From: CAZFQD01 sp964520885
Lineage (GTDB): Bacteria; Bacillota; Clostridia; Oscillospirales; SIG519
Reading direction: 5' to 3'
Length of the DNA: 5,148 nucleotides
Assembly: GCA_964520885.1 (NCBI GenBank)
Contig: CAZFQD010000140.1
Span: 1-5,148, forward strand
Each line of letters starts with the position of its first letter. Position 1 is the first letter of the stretch. A model generated the notes under the pieces. That model did no database searches. It was not told where the DNA came from and was given only the letters and a program-made list of their open reading frames with translations. The translations under genes and the position numbers were made by a program. Shown piece by piece: positions 1 through 5,148 of the stretch.

Positions 1-246
1 AAGATTTATGAGAAAATGTGCGAAGAGCAAAATGCGAAAACTGCTTCTGAGAGAAAAAGTCAAGTAGGAACAGGGGATAGAAGCGAGAGAATTAGAACTT
101 ATAATTATCCTCAAGGTAGAGTATCCGACCATAGAATAAACTTAACCTTATATAAATTAGAAGCTTTTATGAATGGTGATTTAGATGAAATGATAGATGC
201 ACTAATAACTACTTTTCGAGCAATGCAGCTTCAGTCAGAAGAATAA
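1..246 (+). CDS. prfA: Peptide chain release factor 1 (RF1), C-terminal part; 5' end outside window
   Basis: The reading frame is open from the first base and gives about 81 C-terminal residues of release factor 1, the cytoplasmic protein that recognises UAA and UAG and triggers release of the finished peptide. The visible part holds the conserved block after the GGQ loop: GTGDRSERIRTYNYPQGRV, followed by DHRINLTLYKLEAFMNGDLD. This matches the RF1 family closely (E. coli RF1 has GSGDRSDRNRTYNFPQGRV, from memory). The GGQ motif and the anticodon-like PxT motif lie upstream of the window, so RF2 is excluded only by overall resemblance. The first ATG visible (position 16) is internal and is not the start. 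The protein ends at a TAA at 244-246, and a repeat-bearing gap separates it from the metal transporter. Confidence 0.95.
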   Translation, partial: KIYEKMCEEQNAKTASERKSQVGTGDRSERIRTYNYPQGRVSDHRINLTLYKLEAFMNGDLDEMIDALITTFRAMQLQSEE

Positions 247-247
247 A

Positions 248-315
248 GTAGAATGTAGAATGAAAAAAATGTCATTGCGAGCATAGCGTGGCAATCTCAT
301 TTTCAATTCTCAATT
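248..315. repeat. Degenerate interspersed repeat with imperfect dyad core, flanked by heptamer duplications
   Basis: The core at 271-300 (GTCATTGCGAGCATAGCGTG then GCAATCTCAT) contains the inverted pair ATTGC (274-278) and GCAAT (291-295). From memory it resembles the widespread intergenic repeat of the type GTCATTGCGAG...GCAATCTC seen in many bacterial genomes. Each flank carries a 7-nt tandem duplication: GTAGAAT twice at 248-262 on the left and a TCAATTC-type unit nearly twice at 303-315 on the right. The core is richer in G+C than its surroundings. It lies directly after the prfA stop. It could be a decayed REP- or MITE-like unit, or could act as a weak transcript-end structure; the stem is short (5 bp) and has no following T-run, so I do not call it a terminator. 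Confidence 0.5.
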
Positions 316-338
316 ATTATGTAATATGTTTTCTCTTT

Positions 339-352
339 AAAGAATATTCTTT
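339..352. promoter_or_regulatory. Perfect 14-bp palindrome upstream of the metal transporter
   Basis: AAAGAATATTCTTT reads identically on both strands and ends 14 nt before the ribosome binding site of the ZIP transporter gene. Its position suits an operator for a dimeric repressor, which would make sense for a metal transporter. It does not match a Fur, Zur or MntR consensus that I can recall, and short AT-only palindromes arise easily in DNA of this composition. The regulatory role is an inference. Confidence 0.25.
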
Positions 353-366
353 TTATAAGGATGTTT

Positions 367-372
367 GGAGGG
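367..372 (+). promoter_or_regulatory. Ribosome binding site that fixes the ZIP transporter start
   Basis: GGAGGG is a strong Shine-Dalgarno sequence. It lies 7 nt before the TTG at 380. The upstream in-frame TTG at 365 overlaps this site and so cannot be served by it, which favours 380 as the start. Confidence 0.75.
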
Positions 373-379
373 AAAACTA

Positions 380-1120
380 TTGGAACATATATTAAATATA
401 ACTTTTGTTGGAATATCTGCTGGAGTGGTTGGAACGGCAATTGGTGGGATATTAGCACTGTTTTTTAGTAAAGCAAGTAATAAGATTATAAGTTTTGTTT
501 TAGAGTTTTCCGCGGGCTTAATGGTAGCCGTAGTTTGCTTTGATTTATTGCCAAATGCATTTGAAATGTCAAATTTTTTACCTGTTTTATTAGGCATTTT
601 TTCTGGTGTAATGTTTGCTATGTATATGCAGGAAAAAATAAAATATAGTCCTAAAGCAATTAGTAGTGGTAAAAGTGGTTTGTTGGGAACTGGAATAATG
701 ATGTTTGCATCAATAGCGGCACATCATTTTCCTGAAGGGTTGGCAATTGGCTCGGGATATGAGGCATCAACGGCATTAGGTATTTCTTTGACAATTGTAT
801 TAATATTTCATGATATTCCAGAGGGCTTAGCTTTAGCCCTCCCGCTTAAAAAAAGTGGTGTTTCATCTATTAAAGTAGTTTTGGCGGCGGCTATATGTGG
901 GATTCCCACTGGAATTGGTGCTTTTGTAGGAGTGAGCATTGGATATATTTCAAAGGATATTATTGCTATATGTTTAGCGGCGGCTGGCGGAGCAATGTTA
1001 TATGTTTCAATAGGCGATTTAGTTGCTGAATCGAAGCAAATTTATAGTGGTAGATGGTCATCGGTTGGAAATGTATTAGGAATGCTTGTAGGTCTAATAA
1101 TCTCCTATTCATTAGGATAA
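380..1120 (+). CDS. ZIP family divalent metal transporter
   Basis: This is an integral membrane protein of 246 residues, predicted to import Zn2+ or related divalent metals (Fe2+, Mn2+) into the cytoplasm; the substrate cannot be read from sequence. About eight hydrophobic segments are visible, near residues 7-29, 35-56, 66-84, 101-127, 131-154, 163-187, 191-211 and 228-245. The family's metal-site signatures are both present: HHFPEG at 115-120 in the fourth segment and HDIPEG at 144-149 in the fifth. The second segment ends in FDLLPNAFE (54-62) and the seventh carries GGAMLYVSIGDLVAE, both typical of ZupT-like bacterial ZIPs. The length is normal. I chose the TTG at 380 over the in-frame TTG at 365 because the GGAGGG site covers 367-372. 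It probably starts the operon that continues into sua5. In B. subtilis, from memory, a manganese exporter sits beside ywlC, so a metal transporter here is unsurprising. Confidence 0.93.
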   Translation: MEHILNITFVGISAGVVGTAIGGILALFFSKASNKIISFVLEFSAGLMVAVVCFDLLPNAFEMSNFLPVLLGIFSGVMFAMYMQEKIKYSPKAISSGKSGLLGTGIMMFASIAAHHFPEGLAIGSGYEASTALGISLTIVLIFHDIPEGLALALPLKKSGVSSIKVVLAAAICGIPTGIGAFVGVSIGYISKDIIAICLAAAGGAMLYVSIGDLVAESKQIYSGRWSSVGNVLGMLVGLIISYSLG

Positions 1121-1122
1121 AT

Positions 1123-1127
1123 GAGGG
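1123..1127 (+). promoter_or_regulatory. Ribosome binding site for the ATA-initiated sua5
   Basis: GAGGG lies 7 nt before the ATA at 1135, which is ideal spacing. It directly touches the out-of-frame ATG at 1128 and lies inside the ATG-started mini-frame at 1121, so neither of those ATGs is well placed to use it. Confidence 0.6.
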
Positions 1128-1134
1128 ATGAAAA

Positions 1135-2175
1135 ATAAATACTAAGATTTTTAAATTAAATGAAAATAAAATTGATTATTGTGCAATTAATGAGATTGCT
1201 AATATAATAAAAAATGGCGGTATTGTTGCTATTCCAACAGAAACTGTTTATGGTTTAGCGGCAAATGCTCTTGATGAAATATCTGTAAGTAAAATCTTTA
1301 TTGCTAAGGGCAGACCATCGGACAATCCTTTAATTGTTCATATTTCAAGTATTGATCAAATAGAAAAATATGCAAGAAATATACCAAAAAAAGCATATAC
1401 TCTTTTTGAAGAATTTAGTCCCGGTCCCTTGACAATTGTTTTAAAAAAGAAAAAAATAATTCCTTATATTACCTCTGGAGGATTAGAAACAGTTGCTCTT
1501 AGAATTCCTAATAATAAAATAGCACTTGAAATAATCAAAGCATCTAATTGCCCTTTGGCCGCACCCTCTGCAAATATTTCTGGTTGCCCAAGTCCAACAA
1601 GATTTGTGCATATTCAAAAGGATTTAATGGGTAAAGTATCTGCTTTGGTTGATGGAGGAAATTGTGAAATTGGAGTTGAATCAACTGTTATTTCACTTAT
1701 AGGTAAAACACCTAATATTCTTCGTTTGGGCGGAGTTACAAAAGAGCAAATTGAGAAAATCATAGGAAAAGTTGCGGTTGATAAAGCGGTTTTGGAAAAA
1801 ATAAGTGATGATGATAAGGTTAGTTCTCCCGGGATGAAATATAGGCATTATGCTCCAAAAGCAAAGGTTATTTTAGTTAAGGGTGAAAATAATAAAGTAA
1901 TTAACTATATTAATTCAGTTTGTGATAGAAATGATGGGATAATGTGCTTTAATAAAGAAGAAAAAATGTTTTTCAATACGAAAAATGTTATATCTTATGG
2001 AGATAATAACCAACCTAAAACCTTGTGTTATAATCTTTTTGATGTTTTAAGAGAATTAGATGAATTAAATGTAAATAATATATATGCCCGTTGTCCAAAT
2101 AAATTAGGAGCAGGTGTAGCGGCTTATAGCAGACTTGTAAAGGCATCTGGCTTTACAGTTTTAGATGTTAGATAG
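1135..2175 (+). CDS. ywlC: Threonylcarbamoyl-AMP synthase, Sua5/YwlC type, with apparent ATA start
   Basis: The enzyme makes threonylcarbamoyl-AMP from threonine, bicarbonate and ATP in the cytoplasm, the first step of t6A37 modification in tRNAs reading ANN codons. The frame from ATA gives 346 residues, which to my memory equals B. subtilis YwlC. The YrdC-like domain shows PTETVYGL (34-41), KGRPSDNPLIVH (58-69), APSANISG (143-150) and GVESTV (180-185). The linker SPGMKYRHYAP (231-241) leads into a C-terminal Sua5 domain, which separates it from the short TsaC form. There is no in-frame ATG, GTG or TTG between the upstream TGA (1129-1131) and the TTG at 1429, and starting at 1429 would delete PTETVYGL and KGRPSDN. 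The N-terminus read from ATA, MNTKIFKLNENKID, fits the family (MKTK... in B. subtilis). Hence ATA is either a real rare start or an ATG altered by mutation or sequence error. It follows the ZIP gene by 14 nt. Confidence 0.93.
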   Translation: MNTKIFKLNENKIDYCAINEIANIIKNGGIVAIPTETVYGLAANALDEISVSKIFIAKGRPSDNPLIVHISSIDQIEKYARNIPKKAYTLFEEFSPGPLTIVLKKKKIIPYITSGGLETVALRIPNNKIALEIIKASNCPLAAPSANISGCPSPTRFVHIQKDLMGKVSALVDGGNCEIGVESTVISLIGKTPNILRLGGVTKEQIEKIIGKVAVDKAVLEKISDDDKVSSPGMKYRHYAPKAKVILVKGENNKVINYINSVCDRNDGIMCFNKEEKMFFNTKNVISYGDNNQPKTLCYNLFDVLRELDELNVNNIYARCPNKLGAGVAAYSRLVKASGFTVLDVR

Positions 2176-2186
2176 GAGCGGATTTT

Positions 2187-2789
2187 ATGATTATAATTGG
2201 TGTAACTGGCGGTTCTGGAAGTGGAAAAGGTGAGGTAGCAAAAGTATTTGAAAACAATGGTTATTATAATATTGATACTGATTTAGATGCTAAATCAGTT
2301 GTTAAAAAGGGCAGTAAGTGTTTAAAAGAGATAGAAAACTGCTTTTTAGATGTAGTTTTAGAAAATGGTGAATTAAACAGAAAAGCATTAGCTAAAATAG
2401 TTTTTAACAATAATGAAGAAATGAATAAATTGAATTCAATTATTCATAAATACATTACTATAAGAGTTATAAATAAGATTAAAACTCTTAAAAAAAAAGG
2501 AATTGATAAGGTAATAATAGATGGAGCGGCTCTTTTTGAAAGTGGAATAAATAAAAAATGTTTAAAAGTAATTGCAGTTGTGGCAAGTGGAAAAAATCGT
2601 TTAGATAGAATAATGAAACGAGATAATTTGACAATAGAACAAGCTAAGATGAGAATTAATGGACAAAAAAGCGATGAATTTTTTACAAAAAATGCAGATT
2701 TCGTTATAATAAATGATAAAGATATTAATAATCTCAACAAAAAGACCAATGATATAATAAATCATATAAAAAAGGATTATTTGAAATGA
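2187..2789 (+). CDS. coaE: Dephospho-CoA kinase
   Basis: CoaE phosphorylates the 3'-hydroxyl of the ribose of dephospho-CoA using ATP, the last step of coenzyme A synthesis, in the cytoplasm. The 200-residue length is normal. The N-terminus has the P-loop GVTGGSGSGKGEVAKVF (5-21), followed by the IDTDLDAK segment (29-36) that corresponds to the family's IDADxxAR motif. The mid-protein IDGAALFESG matches the usual D-PLLFESG motif, and there is an RLDRIMKRDN segment and a C-terminal NADFVIIND block, all in family order. Oddity: the P-loop reads GKG where most members have GKS or GKT, so the usual Mg2+-contacting hydroxyl is missing. The start ATG is served by AGGAG (2174-2178), which overlaps the sua5 stop codon. 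Its stop overlaps the next gene's start (ATGA), suggesting coupled translation. Confidence 0.93.
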   Translation: MIIIGVTGGSGSGKGEVAKVFENNGYYNIDTDLDAKSVVKKGSKCLKEIENCFLDVVLENGELNRKALAKIVFNNNEEMNKLNSIIHKYITIRVINKIKTLKKKGIDKVIIDGAALFESGINKKCLKVIAVVASGKNRLDRIMKRDNLTIEQAKMRINGQKSDEFFTKNADFVIINDKDINNLNKKTNDIINHIKKDYLK

Positions 2790-3367
2790 AGAAAAAAAGG
2801 ATATATATATTTATTTTTTGCATTGTATTTGCTTTACTATTAGCGTTATCTCCATTAATAATAAATAGAATATTCAAACATATTTACCCCATAAAATATG
2901 AAGAATTCGTAATGAAATACTCCGAAAAATATAATATTGAGCCGTCTTTAATTTATGCAGTTATAAAAACTGAAAGTGGATTTGATAAAAATGCTAAATC
3001 TAATAAAAATGCTGTTGGATTAATGCAAATCACGGAGGAAACATTTAATTGGCTTATTATTAAAACTCCAGAAAATGATAATAACTTGAGTTTTGAAGAT
3101 ATTGTTGATCCAGAAAACAATATTCGTTTAGGCACATTTTTAATAAAACTAAATTTAGAGTATTATGATGACGAAAACACTGCCATTTGTGCCTATAACG
3201 CAGGAAGAGGTAAAATGGATAGTTGGCTTAGTGATATTAGGTATTCAAAAGATGGCAAAAAAATTGATATAGTTCCCTATGAAGAAACAAAAAATTATTT
3301 AAGTAAGATTATGTCTGTTAGGAAAATTTATAATCAACTATATTTTGATGAAGGAAGTGTAAATTAA
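2786..3367 (+). CDS. Membrane-anchored lytic transglycosylase (Slt-type, goose-lysozyme-like fold)
   Basis: The 193-residue product is predicted to cleave the MurNAc-GlcNAc bond of peptidoglycan with formation of 1,6-anhydro-MurNAc, acting outside the membrane. A basic N-terminus (MKKKR) is followed by one hydrophobic segment (about 6-27), an uncleaved anchor or signal peptide. The SLT domain shows the catalytic Glu in KTESGF (E63), GLMQI (78-82), DPENNIRLG (108-116) and AYNAG (136-140), then PYEETKNYLSKI (164-175), all standard for Slt70-like enzymes. It has no LysM or other wall-binding domain. The start ATG overlaps the coaE stop by 4 nt, with AAAGGA at 2771-2776 as the ribosome binding site. 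A coaE-transglycosylase pair is, from memory, common in Clostridia; no direct functional link is evident. Confidence 0.93.
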   Translation: MKKKRIYIFIFCIVFALLLALSPLIINRIFKHIYPIKYEEFVMKYSEKYNIEPSLIYAVIKTESGFDKNAKSNKNAVGLMQITEETFNWLIIKTPENDNNLSFEDIVDPENNIRLGTFLIKLNLEYYDDENTAICAYNAGRGKMDSWLSDIRYSKDGKKIDIVPYEETKNYLSKIMSVRKIYNQLYFDEGSVN

Positions 3368-4767
3368 TGAGTGAAAAATCAAAAGGTGAGTTATTAAAAG
3401 AAAAGTTATTCTTAAAAAGTGAAAATTGTTTTAATGTTTTGGGACAAGACGAAAGTGCAAAAGCTTTTTTGTTTTGTGATAATTACAAAACCTTTTTGGA
3501 TTCTGCTAAAACGGAGAGAGAAGCCGTTGCTTTTGTTATTAATGAAGCAATAAATAACGGATTTGCCCAATTTGATAGCAGTAAAATTTATAAAACAGGA
3601 GACAAAGTATATTACAATAATCGCAATAAAGCATTAATTCTTGCAGTAATTGGTGTTGATAAGTTGGAAAATGGATTTAGTATTGTAGCATCACATATTG
3701 ATGCACCAAGACTTGATTTAAAACCAAGACCTGTTTATGAAGAAGGAGAACTTGCTTTTTTAAAAACACATTATTATGGAGGAATAAAAAAATACCAGTG
3801 GACTGCGGTGCCTTTAGCAATTCACGGAGTGATTATAAAAAAAGATGGAAACACAGTAACTGTAAATATTGGCGAAAAAGAAAACGAGCCAGTCTTTTGC
3901 GTTACTGATTTATTGCCTCATTTAGCAAAAGACCAAATGTCTAAAACAATGGAAAATGGAATTTTAGGTGAGGCTTTAAATGTATTAATTGGAAGCATTC
4001 CTTTTAAAGATGATAAAAGTTCTGAAAATGTAAAACTTAACATTTTAAATTTATTGTTTGAAAAGTATGGAATAATAGAACAAGATTTTATTTCAGCAGA
4101 ACTTGAAGTTGTGCCTGCATTTAAAGCAAAGGATGTGGGTTTTGACAAAAGTATGATTGGTGGCTATGGGCAAGATGATAGAGTATGTGTATTTCCTGCA
4201 TATTCAGCAATATTTGATGTAAACAAGCCGAATAAAACTACAGTAGTTGTTTTAACTGATAAAGAAGAGATAGGCAGTAGTGGAAACACCGGCTTAATGG
4301 CATCTTATTTAAAGAATTTTCTAAAATCTCTTTGCAACTCTCAAAAACAAGATTTTATTAAAACTCTAAACAACTCAAAATGTTTATCTGCCGATGTTAG
4401 TGCTGGCTTTGACCCTAATTATCCTGATGTAAACGAAAAAAACAATACCGCATACTTAAATCATGGCACTGTTTTAACTAAATATACAGGAGTAAAAGGA
4501 AAAGCGTCAACTTCTGATGCAACTGCTGAATTAATCGCATATTTTAGAAAGATTTTTGATGACAATGCAGTAATTTGGCAAACAGGCGAATTAGGTAAGG
4601 TTGACCAAGGTGGAGGCGGAACTGTAGCACAATATATTGCTCATCTTGATATTGATGTAGTTGATTTAGGTGTGCCTGTTCTTTCAATGCATTCGCCATT
4701 TGAAATAACATGCAAGTCGGATATTTATATGACTTATAAAGCAATATTAGCATTTTTTAATAACTAA
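3367..4767 (+). CDS. M18 family metalloaminopeptidase (aspartyl aminopeptidase-like)
   Basis: This is a cytoplasmic dinuclear-metal (usually Zn or Co) aminopeptidase of 466 residues that removes N-terminal residues from peptides; M18 members often favour acidic or neutral residues, but specificity here is unproven. Metal-site motifs are present in order: SHIDAPRLDLKPRP (from 109, ligand H110, with D112), GYGQDDRVCVFPAY (267-280, with the bridging Asp at 270 or 271), DKEEIGSSGNTG (298-309, catalytic and ligand Glu at 300/301) and the C-terminal MHSPFE (ligand H442). The segment THYYGGIKKYQW is typical of the subgroup with Thermotoga-like M18 enzymes rather than yeast Ape1-type proteins. No signal peptide is visible. 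The start overlaps the stop of the transglycosylase by one base (TAATG), with AAGGAAG at 3351-3357 as the ribosome binding site, so it is probably the last gene of the operon. Confidence 0.94.
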   Translation: MSEKSKGELLKEKLFLKSENCFNVLGQDESAKAFLFCDNYKTFLDSAKTEREAVAFVINEAINNGFAQFDSSKIYKTGDKVYYNNRNKALILAVIGVDKLENGFSIVASHIDAPRLDLKPRPVYEEGELAFLKTHYYGGIKKYQWTAVPLAIHGVIIKKDGNTVTVNIGEKENEPVFCVTDLLPHLAKDQMSKTMENGILGEALNVLIGSIPFKDDKSSENVKLNILNLLFEKYGIIEQDFISAELEVVPAFKAKDVGFDKSMIGGYGQDDRVCVFPAYSAIFDVNKPNKTTVVVLTDKEEIGSSGNTGLMASYLKNFLKSLCNSQKQDFIKTLNNSKCLSADVSAGFDPNYPDVNEKNNTAYLNHGTVLTKYTGVKGKASTSDATAELIAYFRKIFDDNAVIWQTGELGKVDQGGGGTVAQYIAHLDIDVVDLGVPVLSMHSPFEITCKSDIYMTYKAILAFFNN

Positions 4768-5088
4768 TTATTTCATTCCTGAAAATAAAAGAAATAATAT
4801 AATTAGAATTATATCATCTTCTGCCTCTTCGTTAATTAGTAAAAAAAGCAAAACGATAAGTAGCAAATCATCAGTTTTAAAATTTTTTAGAATGTTTGAT
4901 AATGGATTATCTCCGCCAAAAAGTAAAGATTTGTTATGATGTTTTTCTAATTTCTTTATATTATCTGAATGATTATTTTGTGAATCATTAAATTGAGAAA
5001 GCATAGAGGTTTCCTTTGCTCGTTTAATTGCTTCTTGTTGCATTTTAAATAAGTCTCCATCAGACTCAACACCTATTTCTCTTGCCAA
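4768..5088 (-). CDS. Small protein of unknown function with twin acidic/leucine-rich C-terminal segments
   Basis: I do not recognise a named family. The 106-residue product starts at TTG (5088-5086), placed 5 nt after a strong GAGGTGA site; an in-frame GTG at 5097-5095 lies inside that site and is less likely. The N-terminal part (MAREIGVESDGDLFKMQQEAIKRAKE, residues 1-26) looks helical and charged; the middle (31-60) is polar and rich in Asn, His and Lys. The C-terminus has two short hydrophobic blocks, DDLLLIVLLFLL (73-84) and DDIILIILFLLF (91-102), each led by two Asp and separated by INEEAE. Each block is about 10 residues, too short for an ordinary membrane span, though a hairpin or amphipathic association is possible. 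The coding case rests on the ribosome binding site, the open frame and sensible composition. It runs convergent to the aminopeptidase gene, with no base between the two stop codons. Confidence 0.7.
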   Translation of the reverse strand: MAREIGVESDGDLFKMQQEAIKRAKETSMLSQFNDSQNNHSDNIKKLEKHHNKSLLFGGDNPLSNILKNFKTDDLLLIVLLFLLINEEAEDDIILIILFLLFSGMK

Positions 5089-5093
5089 AATAA

Positions 5094-5100
5094 TCACCTC
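5094..5100 (-). promoter_or_regulatory. Ribosome binding site of the small - strand gene
   Basis: Read on the - strand this is GAGGTGA, a seven-base match to the complement of the 16S 3' end. It sits 5 nt before TTG at 5088 and contains the alternative GTG, so it decides in favour of TTG. Confidence 0.65.
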
Positions 5101-5107
5101 AAATTAT

Positions 5108-5148
5108 TTAAAATTTAAAATCATCGCCTAAAACGAGTGCGATTTGCG
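5108..5148 (-). CDS. Possible C-terminal end of a further - strand gene, cut by the window edge
   Basis: One - strand frame is open from the window edge and reads QIALVLGDDFKF before a TAA at 5110-5108. It would end 19 nt before the start codon of the small - strand gene, a spacing typical of an operon. The edge sequence is richer in G+C than the AT-rich gap that follows it, which fits coding sequence. Only 12 codons are visible, so chance cannot be ruled out and no function can be given. Confidence 0.3.
   Translation of the reverse strand, partial: QIALVLGDDFKF

Noticed and set aside
271..300. The repeat core as a CRISPR repeat or as a rho-independent terminator of prfA
   Set aside because: There is a single copy with no spacer array, and its stem is only 5 bp with no T-run following.
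300..327. Possible promoter for the ZIP gene: TTTTCA (300-305), 16-nt spacer, TAATAT (322-327)
   Set aside because: Only a 4-of-6 match at the -35 and a fair -10 in very AT-rich DNA; several equally good alternatives exist, so I do not list it as a feature.
337..597. Open frame on the - strand across the ZIP gene start
   Set aside because: It is antisense to a well-supported ZIP transporter and has no recognisable protein features; the same applies to the antisense frames at 2444-2749, 2953-3135, 3918-4148 and 4544-4753.
1429..1431. TTG at 1429 as the start of sua5
   Set aside because: It lies inside the conserved PGPLTIV segment of the YrdC-like domain; the upstream 98 codons in the same frame carry essential conserved motifs.
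4767..4798. Possible stem ATTATTTC (4767-4774) with GAAATAAT (4791-4798) as a bidirectional terminator between the convergent genes
   Set aside because: The 8-bp stem is almost all A-T with a 16-nt loop, lies inside the - strand coding region and lacks a GC core; it would be very weak and is expected by chance here.

Overview
The window is a gene-dense, AT-rich stretch of bacterial chromosome. It looks like a low-GC member of the Bacillota, most likely an uncultured Clostridia-type organism. Evidence: strong GAGG/GGAGG ribosome binding sites, use of TTG starts, TGA/TAA/TAG all read as stops, and a gene neighbourhood (prfA, metal transporter, Sua5) recalling the prfA-ywlC region of Bacillus and Clostridia. 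This assignment is inferred from sequence style and gene order, not from a database match.

Layout on the + strand: the 3' end of prfA (release factor 1, 1-246); a short intergenic region (247-366) with a degenerate interspersed repeat and a 14-bp perfect palindrome; a ZIP-family metal transporter (380-1120); the threonylcarbamoyl-AMP synthase Sua5/YwlC (1135-2175), which has no ATG/GTG/TTG at its expected start and appears to begin at ATA; dephospho-CoA kinase coaE (2187-2789); a membrane-anchored Slt-type lytic transglycosylase (2786-3367); and an M18 aminopeptidase (3367-4767). From the ZIP gene onward the spacings are 14 nt, 11 nt, a 4-nt overlap (ATGA) and a 1-nt overlap (TAATG), so the five genes look like one operon with translational coupling.

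On the - strand, a small protein of unknown function (106 aa, 4768-5088) runs convergently; its stop codon directly abuts the stop of the aminopeptidase. Upstream of it, at the window edge, there may be the last 12 codons of another - strand gene.

The genes are core housekeeping functions: translation termination, tRNA t6A37 modification, coenzyme A synthesis, murein turnover, peptide degradation and metal uptake. They share no single pathway. I see no mobile element, CRISPR array, defence module or novel multi-gene system. The points most worth a second look are the ATA start of sua5, the repeat element after prfA, the altered P-loop of CoaE and the unusual acidic/hydrophobic tail of the small - strand protein.
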